Positions 1 to 5,560 of a DNA stretch of 8,438 nucleotides are shown piece after piece. The notes under the pieces are model-generated. The model saw only the letters and a list, made by a program, of their open reading frames with translations. It had not been told where the DNA came from and ran no database searches. Source of the stretch: JAPLGZ01 sp038225095 (lineage in GTDB: Bacteria > Chloroflexota > Anaerolineae > Caldilineales > Caldilineaceae); contig JBBREZ010000307.1 in the NCBI GenBank assembly GCA_038225095.1, forward strand, positions 1 through 8,438, in the 5' to 3' direction. Position 1 is the stretch's first letter; each line of letters opens with the position of its first letter. The translations under genes and the position numbers were made by a program.

Positions 1-222
1 CGCAATATCAGGTTTGACTTCTTCTTTGGTTTTGATGTCAAACTGGCTGAGGTCAACGCTACTGACGTCCATGCTTAATTCGTTGACTGGCGTATATTGG
101 CCGATTCGATTTAGTAAAATTGTCAAGCGAACTATACATAGACAAAGCCCCTTGCCTGCGATCCCTAGTCGCTTACTCCTAGATAAATCAATTAAAGTCA
201 CCCATGCATAGGGACGCGCCAT
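1..222 (-). CDS. Partial Uma2/DUF820-like protein (N-terminal part)
   Basis: An open minus-strand frame runs from an ATG at 222 for 74 codons to the window edge with no stop. The translated stretch includes RLTILLNRIGQYTPVNELSM (residues 32-51) and then KTKEEVKPDIA (64-74). An amphipathic segment, an 'ELS.D' strand and a 'V.PDIA' motif in this order resemble the core of the Uma2 (DUF820) family, which has a restriction-endonuclease-like fold and whose PDIA aspartate belongs to the active-site region. Residues 1-31 do not look like the usual Uma2 N-terminus, and there is no Shine-Dalgarno before the ATG. The 5' end may therefore be degraded, or the start may lie elsewhere (an in-frame ATG at 72 is another candidate). 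The rest of the domain, with the other catalytic residues, is outside the window. The reading frame is seen directly; the family assignment is inference from motif resemblance. Confidence 0.42.
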   Translation of the reverse strand, partial: MARPYAWVTLIDLSRSKRLGIAGKGLCLCIVRLTILLNRIGQYTPVNELSMDVSSVDLSQFDIKTKEEVKPDIA

Positions 223-319
223 GGCGTGCCCGTCCGGTTGATTGGTTGGCGTTGATTGGACTCATCTATAAGCCATTTAGCGTAATCATGCCATTACTTG
301 TTTAGCTTGATCCACATGC

Positions 320-336
320 GCGTGATTGAATCACGC
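320..336. repeat. Perfect inverted repeat, 8-bp arms, 1-nt centre
   Basis: GCGTGATT and AATCACGC are exact reverse complements around a single G. The repeat sits 48 bp upstream of the -35 box of the downstream promoter. It could be an operator for autoregulation by the antitoxin-like protein, or a copy of a dispersed palindromic element. On the minus strand it is preceded by GTAGGA, a flank that resembles the palindrome at 5276-5300. No T-run follows on either strand, so a terminator role is unlikely. Confidence 0.6.
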
Positions 337-384
337 TCCTACAGTATGGCCCTAAATTTAGGATACACCGGCAATCGACACCTC

Positions 385-413
385 TTGTTAATCCTAAAAC
401 GGTGTTGTATACT
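385..413 (+). promoter_or_regulatory. Sigma70-type promoter of the DUF433/PIN-like operon
   Basis: A -35 box TTGTTA (385-390, 4/6 to consensus) is followed by exactly 17 bases and a -10 box TATACT (408-413, 5/6). The predicted transcription start near 420 leaves a leader of about 30 nt before the ATG at 451, with GAGGTG (441-446) as ribosome binding site. Confidence 0.6.
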
Positions 414-450
414 GTTTTTAGCACGGGTTGGAAAAGAAATGAGGTGAACA

Positions 451-876
451 ATGGACAAGGCCAAAAAGGTAAAGCAACCGGTGATGCAGCAAGCGCCAAT
501 GTTGCGTTATCGAATTGTCGAGACAGACAGCGGCCCGTTGATCAGTGAGAGCCGTACCAGCGTCTTTGACGTAATGGAAGCGCAGGCGGCGGGCGATTCC
601 GTCGATCAAATCGCCATGACGTTTAACTTGTCACCTTTGCAGGTGCAGACCGCGCTGGCGTATATTGTCCAACACCGCGCAGCCTTGGAGCCGCAATTGG
701 CCGAAGCCCTGCGTTTACGCGGCGAACGTGAGCACTATTATCGCGCCATCCAGGCGGAGATCAAACAGAAGATCACACAACTGCCGATGACCCCACAACG
801 CGTCGCCTTTTATGCATTGCGTGAGCAAAATCATCGCGCTGCGGGAGTCGAGGTAGATGCAGTTCATTCTCAGTGA
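451..876 (+). CDS. DUF433 family antitoxin-like protein
   Basis: This 141-residue protein has a DUF433 core at about residues 29-76: GPLISESRTSVFDVMEAQ, then a helix-turn-helix-like section (AAGDSVDQIAMTFNLSPLQV) and ALAYIVQHR. DUF433 proteins are small winged-helix-like proteins that typically accompany PIN-like toxins and are thought to act as DNA-binding antitoxins (VapB-like). A charged, probably helical tail (about 77-141) makes it longer than the usual 75-100 residue members; the tail could bind the partner. The ATG at 451 is supported by GAGGTG four bases upstream and a well-spaced promoter. The stop lies 20 bases inside the next gene, which is the tight overlap expected of a toxin-antitoxin pair. 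Antitoxin activity is inferred from family and context; the motif match is seen in the sequence. Confidence 0.75.
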   Translation: MDKAKKVKQPVMQQAPMLRYRIVETDSGPLISESRTSVFDVMEAQAAGDSVDQIAMTFNLSPLQVQTALAYIVQHRAALEPQLAEALRLRGEREHYYRAIQAEIKQKITQLPMTPQRVAFYALREQNHRAAGVEVDAVHSQ

Positions 877-1261
877 CCATAATTGTGAGGGACAAGCACA
901 GGTAATTTTTAATCGCTTGAGGCACCAGGGTTATACAGCATTAGCTTCAATGGAACTGCTGCTATTTCGCGATGTTGGCTTGCATCATAACGCCGACGAT
1001 GAAAAGGTCTGGATGTTTTGCCAGGAGCAAGGTTATATATTGTTGACAGGTAATCGAACGACAACTGATGGAAACGAATCACTTGAGCGAACCATCCGCC
1101 GTCTTATCAAGCGCGATAGTTTGCCTGTGGTTACGATCAGCAATTTACGGCGTGTGAAAACCGATCCAGATTACTGCCAGCATTGTGCAGAAGGCCTGGC
1201 TGAAATCATCCTCGATCTTGCTCTGTTGCGTGGTGTACCACGTTTATATATCCCTAGTTAG
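857..1261 (+). CDS. DUF5615-type PIN-like protein (putative toxin)
   Basis: This 134-residue protein opens with MQFILSDHNCEG, a hydrophobic strand ending in Asp7, as in PIN-like domains. An acidic cluster follows (NADDEKVW, 45-52), then the strand-loop ILLTGNRTTTDGNESLE (61-77) and VVTIS (91-95). This order matches DUF5615/PIN-like nucleases paired with DUF433 proteins. The usual aspartate after the third strand (T.D type) is replaced here: the segment reads TGNR, although Asp71 and Glu74 follow closely. Two cysteines (C107, C110) sit in DYCQHC. The gene overlaps the antitoxin-like gene by 20 bases in a different frame; GAGG at 850-853 lies just before the ATG. The stop TAG overlaps the stop of the converging HAD gene (1258-1261). 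RNase activity is family inference, and the altered motif leaves it open whether the protein is active. Confidence 0.68.
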   Translation: MQFILSDHNCEGQAQVIFNRLRHQGYTALASMELLLFRDVGLHHNADDEKVWMFCQEQGYILLTGNRTTTDGNESLERTIRRLIKRDSLPVVTISNLRRVKTDPDYCQHCAEGLAEIILDLALLRGVPRLYIPS

Positions 1262-2124
1262 CCTACTGGACAATCCAACACCAACTTCTCAAGCGCCACG
1301 GCGGCCCCATCCTCCCCAATCGACGGCGCAACCCACTGCGCGATGGCCTTGACGCCCGCCGTGGCATTGCCCATCGCCACGCCATAACCAACGGCCTGCA
1401 ACATCGGGATGTCATTGTCATTGTCACCAATCACCAATACGCGTTGGGGATCGATGCCTAACAACCGACATAGGCGCAGCACGCCTTGACCTTTGTCAAC
1501 GCCCAAAGCCGTGCCTTCCACCAAACGTGGGTGCGTACGCGTGATGTTCAAAGCTGCACCAAACAACGCTTCGAGTTCGGGCGCCAGGTTGGGTTGCTGG
1601 GTTAGGTCGTTATCGACAATAAATTTGAGCGGTGGCCGGACATCTGACGCGCTGAGCAGATCGACAAAGGAAGGAGCCAGGGTGCGCGGCGCGCCGAAGA
1701 CGTGATCATAGAAAGTTTGATCGGCAAGGTTGTTAGGTAACCGATTCTGGTACACACGCGTATGGCCTTCACGGTCATTGAAATAAAACGCCGTGACGTA
1801 AGACGACGCATCGACCCACTGGGCAATGCGCCGGGCATGCAGCAGGGGAATGTCAGTCTCGGCCAAAATTTTCCCCGTGACTGGATCGCCGATCACAGCG
1901 CCCTGCATGGTGACCATGGGATAGGTCAGCGGCAGATGGGCGAGATTCTGGCGGACATAATCGAGCGTGCGGCCTGTGCCAATCGTCACCGGGATGCCAG
2001 CCGCTTGCACCGCCGCAATCGCCGCCTGCACGCGTGCGCTGATGCCATTGGCGTGATACAAATCTAAGATGGTGCCGTCTAAATCGAGGATGACGAGGTC
2101 GAATGGAGAATTGTTTTGGCTCAT
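1258..2124 (-). CDS. Cof-type HAD-superfamily phosphatase (HAD-IIB)
   Basis: With the start at 2124 this is a 288-residue protein, the normal size for Cof-type hydrolases. All four HAD motifs are visible: I, DLDGT (14-18, nucleophile Asp14 and acid/base Asp16); II, TIGTGR (47-52); III, Lys211 in GVDKGQG; IV, GDNDND (233-238). The 150-residue insert between motifs II and III is the type C2b cap, which sets substrate choice; likely substrates are sugar phosphates or other small phosphomonoesters, but none can be named. The frame stays open upstream to 2256, but that extension has no family resemblance and is encoded by the hairpin at 2185-2226, so it was left out. ATGs at 2130 and 2124 are both possible, and neither has a clear Shine-Dalgarno. 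It is the last gene of the leftward set, 155 bp after prmC. Confidence 0.88.
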   Translation of the reverse strand: MSQNNSPFDLVILDLDGTILDLYHANGISARVQAAIAAVQAAGIPVTIGTGRTLDYVRQNLAHLPLTYPMVTMQGAVIGDPVTGKILAETDIPLLHARRIAQWVDASSYVTAFYFNDREGHTRVYQNRLPNNLADQTFYDHVFGAPRTLAPSFVDLLSASDVRPPLKFIVDNDLTQQPNLAPELEALFGAALNITRTHPRLVEGTALGVDKGQGVLRLCRLLGIDPQRVLVIGDNDNDIPMLQAVGYGVAMGNATAGVKAIAQWVAPSIGEDGAAVALEKLVLDCPVG

Positions 2125-2184
2125 TGGCATTTGAAGTTTCTGGATGAGGGATGAGTGAATTAGGCTATCATCTTTCAGCGAGCA

Positions 2185-2226
2185 CTGAAACCCTGTTGAA
2201 GTCTGGATCCAGCAACAGGGCTTCAG
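2185..2226. repeat. Intergenic hairpin repeat between prmC and the HAD gene
   Basis: Arms CTGAAACCCTGTTG (2185-2198) and CAACAGGGCTTCAG (2213-2226) are complementary over 14 bases with one G-T/A-C difference. The 14-base loop contains its own palindrome CTGGATCCAG (2203-2212). A smaller competing stem, TTTCAG/CTGAAA (2173-2178 and 2185-2190), overlaps the left arm. The lack of a T-run argues against a classical terminator. The layout suits a REP-like or MITE-like dispersed element, or an mRNA-processing hairpin between the two genes. Confidence 0.65.
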
Positions 2227-2279
2227 CCTGTTTTGTGTAGCAGACGGTGAATTCATTCACCAGTTTCTTTCATCACATC

Positions 2280-3362
2280 TTACATTTCAATGGTGACCAG
2301 GCGATCACGGCCGCTATAATCCTGGCGCAGCGTGACGCCCCGGTTCTGCGGCAAAAGTGAACTGGCTAATCCAAGCACGGCTGCTCCTTGATCATAGCCA
2401 ATTTCCAGGTAGATAATGCCATTAGTCTGCAAATATTGCGGTGCTTGGCCCAGCAAGCGCGCCATCGCGTCCAGTCCTTCTGGGCCGGCTTCGAGCGCCA
2501 CTGGCGGCTCATAGTCGCGCACGTCAGAATCCAGAGTGGGATAGACCGGGCTACTGATGTAAGGCAGGTTGGCGACAATAATGTCCACACGTTCCGGCAA
2601 AGGCGTTAACAAATCACCTTGCAACAGGGTAACTTGGTGGCGCTCATCCAGCCGTTGCGCATTGGCGCGCGCCACTTCCAGCGCGTCCGGGCTCACATCG
2701 ATCGCATAGAGCGTGGCGTTGGGCGCGTTCGCCGCGATCGATAAGGCGATGGCGCCGCTACCCGTGCCAACATCCGCAATGCGCAGCGGGTTGTGATCGC
2801 GCAGTTCGCTCTGGTCGAGCACGGCATCCACCAGCAATTCGGTTTCGGGGCGCGGGATGAGCACACGCCGATCCACCATAAACTCAAGGCCATAAAACTC
2901 CTTACGGCCGATGAGATAGGCGACTGGCTCATGGTGCATGCGGCGCACAATTAAAGTGGTATAAGTCGCAGCCTGTTCGGTGGTCAGCTTGTAATCATAA
3001 TGGGCGAAGAGCCAGGTGCGATCAACATCTAAAACGTGCGCCAAAATTACCTGAGCGTCTAAGTGTGATGTGGGACAATTGGCATCATCGAGCCTTTGCT
3101 TGGCTGCATTAATCGCCCAGCCCACGGTGGTCTCGGGCATTAATCGCCAGGCAATTTCTTGTGGAACAGACACAGAATGTCTTGGCACCGGCGTCTGTGG
3201 CGGCGCAATCATCATAGTCAGCGAAGTAGCCTGGAAAATCGGCGGTGCGATGTTAACCTGCGGCTGTGTGGCTAGCCCATCAACGCTAGCTGGCACAGAT
3301 GGAGTCTGATCTGACGGGTGTGGTTGCGCTGCGAATTGTCGATCAACCGTCAAGGTAGCCAA
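2280..3362 (-). CDS. prmC: Peptide chain release factor N5-glutamine methyltransferase PrmC
   Basis: This cytosolic SAM-dependent enzyme methylates the glutamine of the GGQ motif of release factors. Seen in its 360 residues: an N-terminal helical substrate-recognition domain (about 78-165), the signature IPRPETELLVD (169-179), SAM-binding motif DVGTGSGAIALSIA (197-210), acidic strand end IDVSPDALEVA (221-231), catalytic segment NLPY (265-268, in place of the common NPPY) and the terminal DYSGRDRLV. Family members are about 280 residues; here about 77 extra Pro/Gln/Ser-rich residues precede the conserved part. An in-frame Met at residue 75 would give the usual length. The TTG start at 3362 is nevertheless favoured because AAGGAG (3369-3374) stands six bases before it. 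The gene begins 11 bases after prfA, whose product is its substrate. Confidence 0.95.
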   Translation of the reverse strand: MATLTVDRQFAAQPHPSDQTPSVPASVDGLATQPQVNIAPPIFQATSLTMMIAPPQTPVPRHSVSVPQEIAWRLMPETTVGWAINAAKQRLDDANCPTSHLDAQVILAHVLDVDRTWLFAHYDYKLTTEQAATYTTLIVRRMHHEPVAYLIGRKEFYGLEFMVDRRVLIPRPETELLVDAVLDQSELRDHNPLRIADVGTGSGAIALSIAANAPNATLYAIDVSPDALEVARANAQRLDERHQVTLLQGDLLTPLPERVDIIVANLPYISSPVYPTLDSDVRDYEPPVALEAGPEGLDAMARLLGQAPQYLQTNGIIYLEIGYDQGAAVLGLASSLLPQNRGVTLRQDYSGRDRLVTIEM

Positions 3363-3368
3363 GGAACT

Positions 3369-3374
3369 CTCCTT
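3369..3374 (-). promoter_or_regulatory. Shine-Dalgarno of prmC overlapping the prfA stop codon
   Basis: On the minus strand AAGGAG lies six bases before a TTG start codon, and its first base is the last A of the prfA TAA. This site decides the start of prmC and suggests that ribosomes finishing prfA re-initiate on prmC. Confidence 0.75.
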
Positions 3375-4459
3375 TATACGCCTACTTCGGCCAGAGCTTC
3401 CAGGCGCGCCGCCTGTTCACTTTGGCTTAATTCATCGATAAATTCATCTAGATCGCCACCCATCACCGTCTCTAGTTGATAGACGGTTTTGTTAATCCGA
3501 TGATCGGTCACCCGATTTTGCGGAAAGTTATAGGTGCGAATCTTCTCGCTGCGGTCACCAGAGCCGATCATGCTTTTGCGTGCGGCGCCCATTTCGTCAA
3601 ACTGACGCTGTTGCTCCAGGTCATAAAGCCGTGTGCGCAAGATGCGCATGGCCTTGGCCCGGTTTTGCAACTGGCTGCGCTCATCTTGGCACTCGATCAC
3701 AAGACCACTGGGCACATGCGTCAAGCGCACGGCAGAATCGGTGGTATTGACGCTTTGCCCACCAGGACCGCTGGAACGGAAGACATCTGTCCGAATATCG
3801 CTCATATTTAGCTGAACGTCAATCTCATCCGCTTCAGGCAACACAGCAACGGTTGCCGCGCTGGTATGAATGCGGCCCTGCGTTTCCGTGACGGGGACAC
3901 GCTGCACGCGATGCACGCCGGATTCGTATTTCAAACGGCTAAAGGCGCCTTTGCCTTTGACGCTAAAGATCACTTCTTTAACGCCGCCAATACCGGTCTC
4001 GCTTGTGTTAAGAACTTCGACTTTCAAACGATGCGTTTCTGCCCAACGGTTATACATGCGGAAAAGTTCGGCAGCGAAAAGCCCAGCTTCTTCACCGCCG
4101 GTGCCGGCGCGAATTTCGACAATTACGTTTTTGTCATCTTTTGGATCCTTGGGCAGCAATAAGTGCTTCATGTGCTGCTCAAGCTCTGTATGCTCGCTTT
4201 TTAGCTGCTCAATCTCAAGCTCCGCCAATTCGCGCATTTCGGCATCGCCATCATCCAGAAACGCCTGATTTTCTTCAATCTGCTTTTCTACTGCCTGGAA
4301 ACGTCGATAGTCGCCGACCAGTTCCTCAATTTCATGGCGTTCTTGGGCCAATTCGTTGAGCCGGCTAAAATCAGCCAAGACATCGGGCGCGGACATTAAA
4401 TTATCAAGTTCGTCGAAACGCGTGGCAATTTTGTTGATTTGGTCGTAAATGGTAGACAT
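3374..4459 (-). CDS. prfA: Peptide chain release factor 1 (RF1)
   Basis: RF1 reads UAA and UAG stop codons in the ribosomal A site and triggers peptide release. The 361-residue length is standard. A coiled-coil-rich N-terminal domain (about 1-100) is followed by NVIVEIRAGTGGEEAGLF (111-128), the stop-recognition tripeptide PVT at 189-191 (PxT type, which marks RF1 and not RF2) in the RVPVTETQGRIHTS context, and the catalytic loop with GGQ at 233-235. Gln235 is the residue PrmC would methylate. The C-terminal part keeps RTYNFPQNRVTDHRIN (308-323). The ATG start at 4459 has no strong Shine-Dalgarno. prmC follows after 11 bases and is probably co-transcribed and translationally coupled; the phosphoribosyltransferase lies 193 bp upstream on the same strand, separated by repeats. 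Confidence 0.97.
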   Translation of the reverse strand: MSTIYDQINKIATRFDELDNLMSAPDVLADFSRLNELAQERHEIEELVGDYRRFQAVEKQIEENQAFLDDGDAEMRELAELEIEQLKSEHTELEQHMKHLLLPKDPKDDKNVIVEIRAGTGGEEAGLFAAELFRMYNRWAETHRLKVEVLNTSETGIGGVKEVIFSVKGKGAFSRLKYESGVHRVQRVPVTETQGRIHTSAATVAVLPEADEIDVQLNMSDIRTDVFRSSGPGGQSVNTTDSAVRLTHVPSGLVIECQDERSQLQNRAKAMRILRTRLYDLEQQRQFDEMGAARKSMIGSGDRSEKIRTYNFPQNRVTDHRINKTVYQLETVMGGDLDEFIDELSQSEQAARLEALAEVGV

Positions 4460-4554
4460 AAGTAGGATGCACCAGGCTACAATCTATAAGGATAAGCGAA
4501 TATTTGCGTAGTCAGTAAGCGATATTTAATCGTAACTATTCAGCCCTCGTATAG

Positions 4555-4610
4555 ACAGGTAAACAGGTAACATACCCTGTCTACGTGTTTACCTGTTTAC
4601 CTGTTTACCT
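4555..4610. repeat. Octamer tandem repeat plus inverted copy
   Basis: GTTTACCT is repeated three times without interruption (4587-4610). The inverted form, ACAGGTAAACAGGTAA (4555-4570), is an exact 16-base reverse complement of 4589-4604 and can also pair one repeat unit further on. An embedded TAGACAGG (4552-4559) can alternatively pair with CCTGTCTA (4576-4583), so two mutually exclusive hairpins are possible. The repeat lies in the gap between the phosphoribosyltransferase and prfA. It could be a variable-number tandem repeat or an mRNA structure that separates expression of the two genes; no T-run is present. Confidence 0.8.
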
Positions 4611-4652
4611 AGCGTAACGCTCCACCTGAGCAGTTACATTTAATCTAAACAG

Positions 4653-5204
4653 CTAGTCAATAAAAACTGGCAAATGACCTAAAGCAATCACGCTTGGCCA
4701 ATCCATCGGCGTGCCTTCCGTGAAAACCGCCATTTCGCCGGTGATCTTGGCATGCGCAGCATCCATCAGCATGCGCATCCCTTTGATCGTGCTGCCACTG
4801 CTGATAACATCGTCCAAGAGGATAACATTTTTGCCACGCACGAGCGGCAAATCTTTGCCATCTAGATAGAGCGTCTGCGGCGTGCCAGTCGTAATGCTGA
4901 CCACCTGCGCTTCCAGGCAATCGACCATATACGGCTTGCGCACTTTGCGCACGACCACATACGGCAAATGACTCTGCACCGAGATCGCATGGCCTAACGG
5001 CACCGCTTTCACCTCGGGCACAACTAGCACATCAGCCTGGGCTGGCAGGCGAGCGGCCAAAACATTGGCTGCCATTTCGACCACTTCGGTATCACCGAGC
5101 ATATTAAAAATGGCGATTTTAACCCCAGGTGCAACCTGAAAAATGGGCAAGTGGCGCGTCAAGCCGCCGACTTGAACCGTATAGACGCGGCCATCATAGC
5201 TCAT
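4653..5204 (-). CDS. Type I phosphoribosyltransferase, purine (adenine/xanthine) type
   Basis: The protein has 183 residues from the ATG at 5204. The PRPP-binding loop is clear: VILLDDVISSGST (127-139). Also seen are a hood/flexible-loop section VVVRKVRKPYM (83-93), comparable to the RK.gK segment of adenine phosphoribosyltransferases, and VVPEVKAVPLGHAIS (61-75). Such enzymes join a nucleobase to PRPP to make a nucleotide, a cytosolic salvage reaction; the exact base cannot be read from the sequence. The distinctive N-terminus YTVQVGGLTRHLPIF and the ending VIALGHLPVF mark a conserved branch often labelled only 'phosphoribosyltransferase'. The start was chosen because AAGGAGGAT (5211-5219) lies seven bases upstream; the longer open frame to 5288 runs into a palindrome and lacks such a site. 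It is the first gene of the leftward set. Confidence 0.85.
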   Translation of the reverse strand: MSYDGRVYTVQVGGLTRHLPIFQVAPGVKIAIFNMLGDTEVVEMAANVLAARLPAQADVLVVPEVKAVPLGHAISVQSHLPYVVVRKVRKPYMVDCLEAQVVSITTGTPQTLYLDGKDLPLVRGKNVILLDDVISSGSTIKGMRMLMDAAHAKITGEMAVFTEGTPMDWPSVIALGHLPVFID

Positions 5205-5275
5205 GAATTCATCCTCCTTTTTTGCATGCTCGTCAGACGGCAGTGGACTCATAAACCATTTAAAAGTCGGACAAT

Positions 5276-5300
5276 CGTAGGCACCCAATGGGTGCCTACG
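5276..5300. repeat. Perfect 25-bp palindrome, 12-bp arms
   Basis: CGTAGGCACCCA and TGGGTGCCTACG are exact reverse complements around a single A. The palindrome lies 72-96 bases upstream of the phosphoribosyltransferase start, probably in its leader or promoter zone. Neither side carries a T-run, so intrinsic termination is unlikely. It could be an operator, an RNA hairpin or a dispersed palindromic repeat. Confidence 0.75.
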
Positions 5301-5450
5301 TCGTTTGTGTCATGTTTAAATGATTTGTCTATCAGTTTGTACCGATGGCGCAATTCGCAGCGTAGGTCTGCTTGATCCAGCGCCAGGAAAGAGCTACACA
5401 CCGATCTTTTATTTTACCATAGCGCAGCCAGAGTAACCAACGTTTCATCT

Positions 5451-5479
5451 TTGGAAAACAATTTAATCTGAGGTAAAAT
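5451..5479 (+). promoter_or_regulatory. Sigma70-type promoter of the glycerate kinase gene
   Basis: A -35 box TTGGAA (5451-5456, 4/6) and a -10 box TAAAAT (5474-5479, 5/6) are separated by 17 bases. The surroundings are A/T-rich. Transcription would start near 5486, leaving a leader of about 75 nt before the ATG at 5561. Confidence 0.5.
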
Positions 5480-5560
5480 TCTAGCTAAATTGTTATTGTT
5501 GATTTTTAGCCTCTGCCAGACAACAAAATCACCCAAAAGCATGACCGATCAGAGCCGCTG

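Larger units (their letters stand above)
223..450. other. Intergenic region between divergent genes
   Basis: No credible coding sequence is visible on either strand. The stretch holds a 9-base direct repeat GTTGATTGG (237-245 and 251-259), a 17-base inverted repeat (320-336) and a promoter-like element (385-413) that reads into the DUF433 gene. The start codon of the leftward gene lies in a CCATGG palindrome at its edge. Confidence 0.6.
5205..5560. other. Intergenic region between divergent genes
   Basis: This 356-base stretch has no supported gene beyond a six-codon mini-ORF at its end (5541-5561). From left to right it holds the strong ribosome binding site of the phosphoribosyltransferase (5211-5219), a 25-base palindrome (5276-5300), about 150 bases in which nothing was recognised, and a promoter reading right (5451-5479). 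The leftward promoter could not be placed with confidence. Confidence 0.6.

Noticed and set aside
14..211. 65-codon plus-strand open frame at the left edge
   Set aside because: The minus strand over the same bases reads a more protein-like sequence with an ELS.D/PDIA pattern; the plus frame resembles nothing and lacks a ribosome binding site.
237..259. Direct repeat GTTGATTGG x2 as a regulator binding site
   Set aside because: Nine-base repeats 14 bases apart in A/T/G-rich sequence are weak evidence; it is not next to the identified promoter.
1762..2067. 101-codon plus-strand open frame
   Set aside because: It lies antisense inside the HAD gene, whose catalytic motifs are clear; no independent support.
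2185..2226. Hairpin as rho-independent terminator of prmC
   Set aside because: No T-rich tract follows the stem in the direction of transcription and the loop is long.
3866..4268. Two plus-strand open frames of 98 and 132 codons
   Set aside because: Both are antisense to prfA, and their translations are biased and without motifs.
4460..4520. Promoter for prfA (TATAGATT-like -10)
   Set aside because: No acceptable -35 box at 16-18 bases was found, so the element was not called.
4587..4610. Tandem repeat as a CRISPR array
   Set aside because: Repeat units are only eight bases and contiguous, with no spacers and no cas genes.
5205..5288. N-terminal extension of the phosphoribosyltransferase
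   Set aside because: The open frame continues to 5288, but a strong AAGGAGGAT sits just before the ATG at 5204 and the extension starts inside the 25-bp palindrome.
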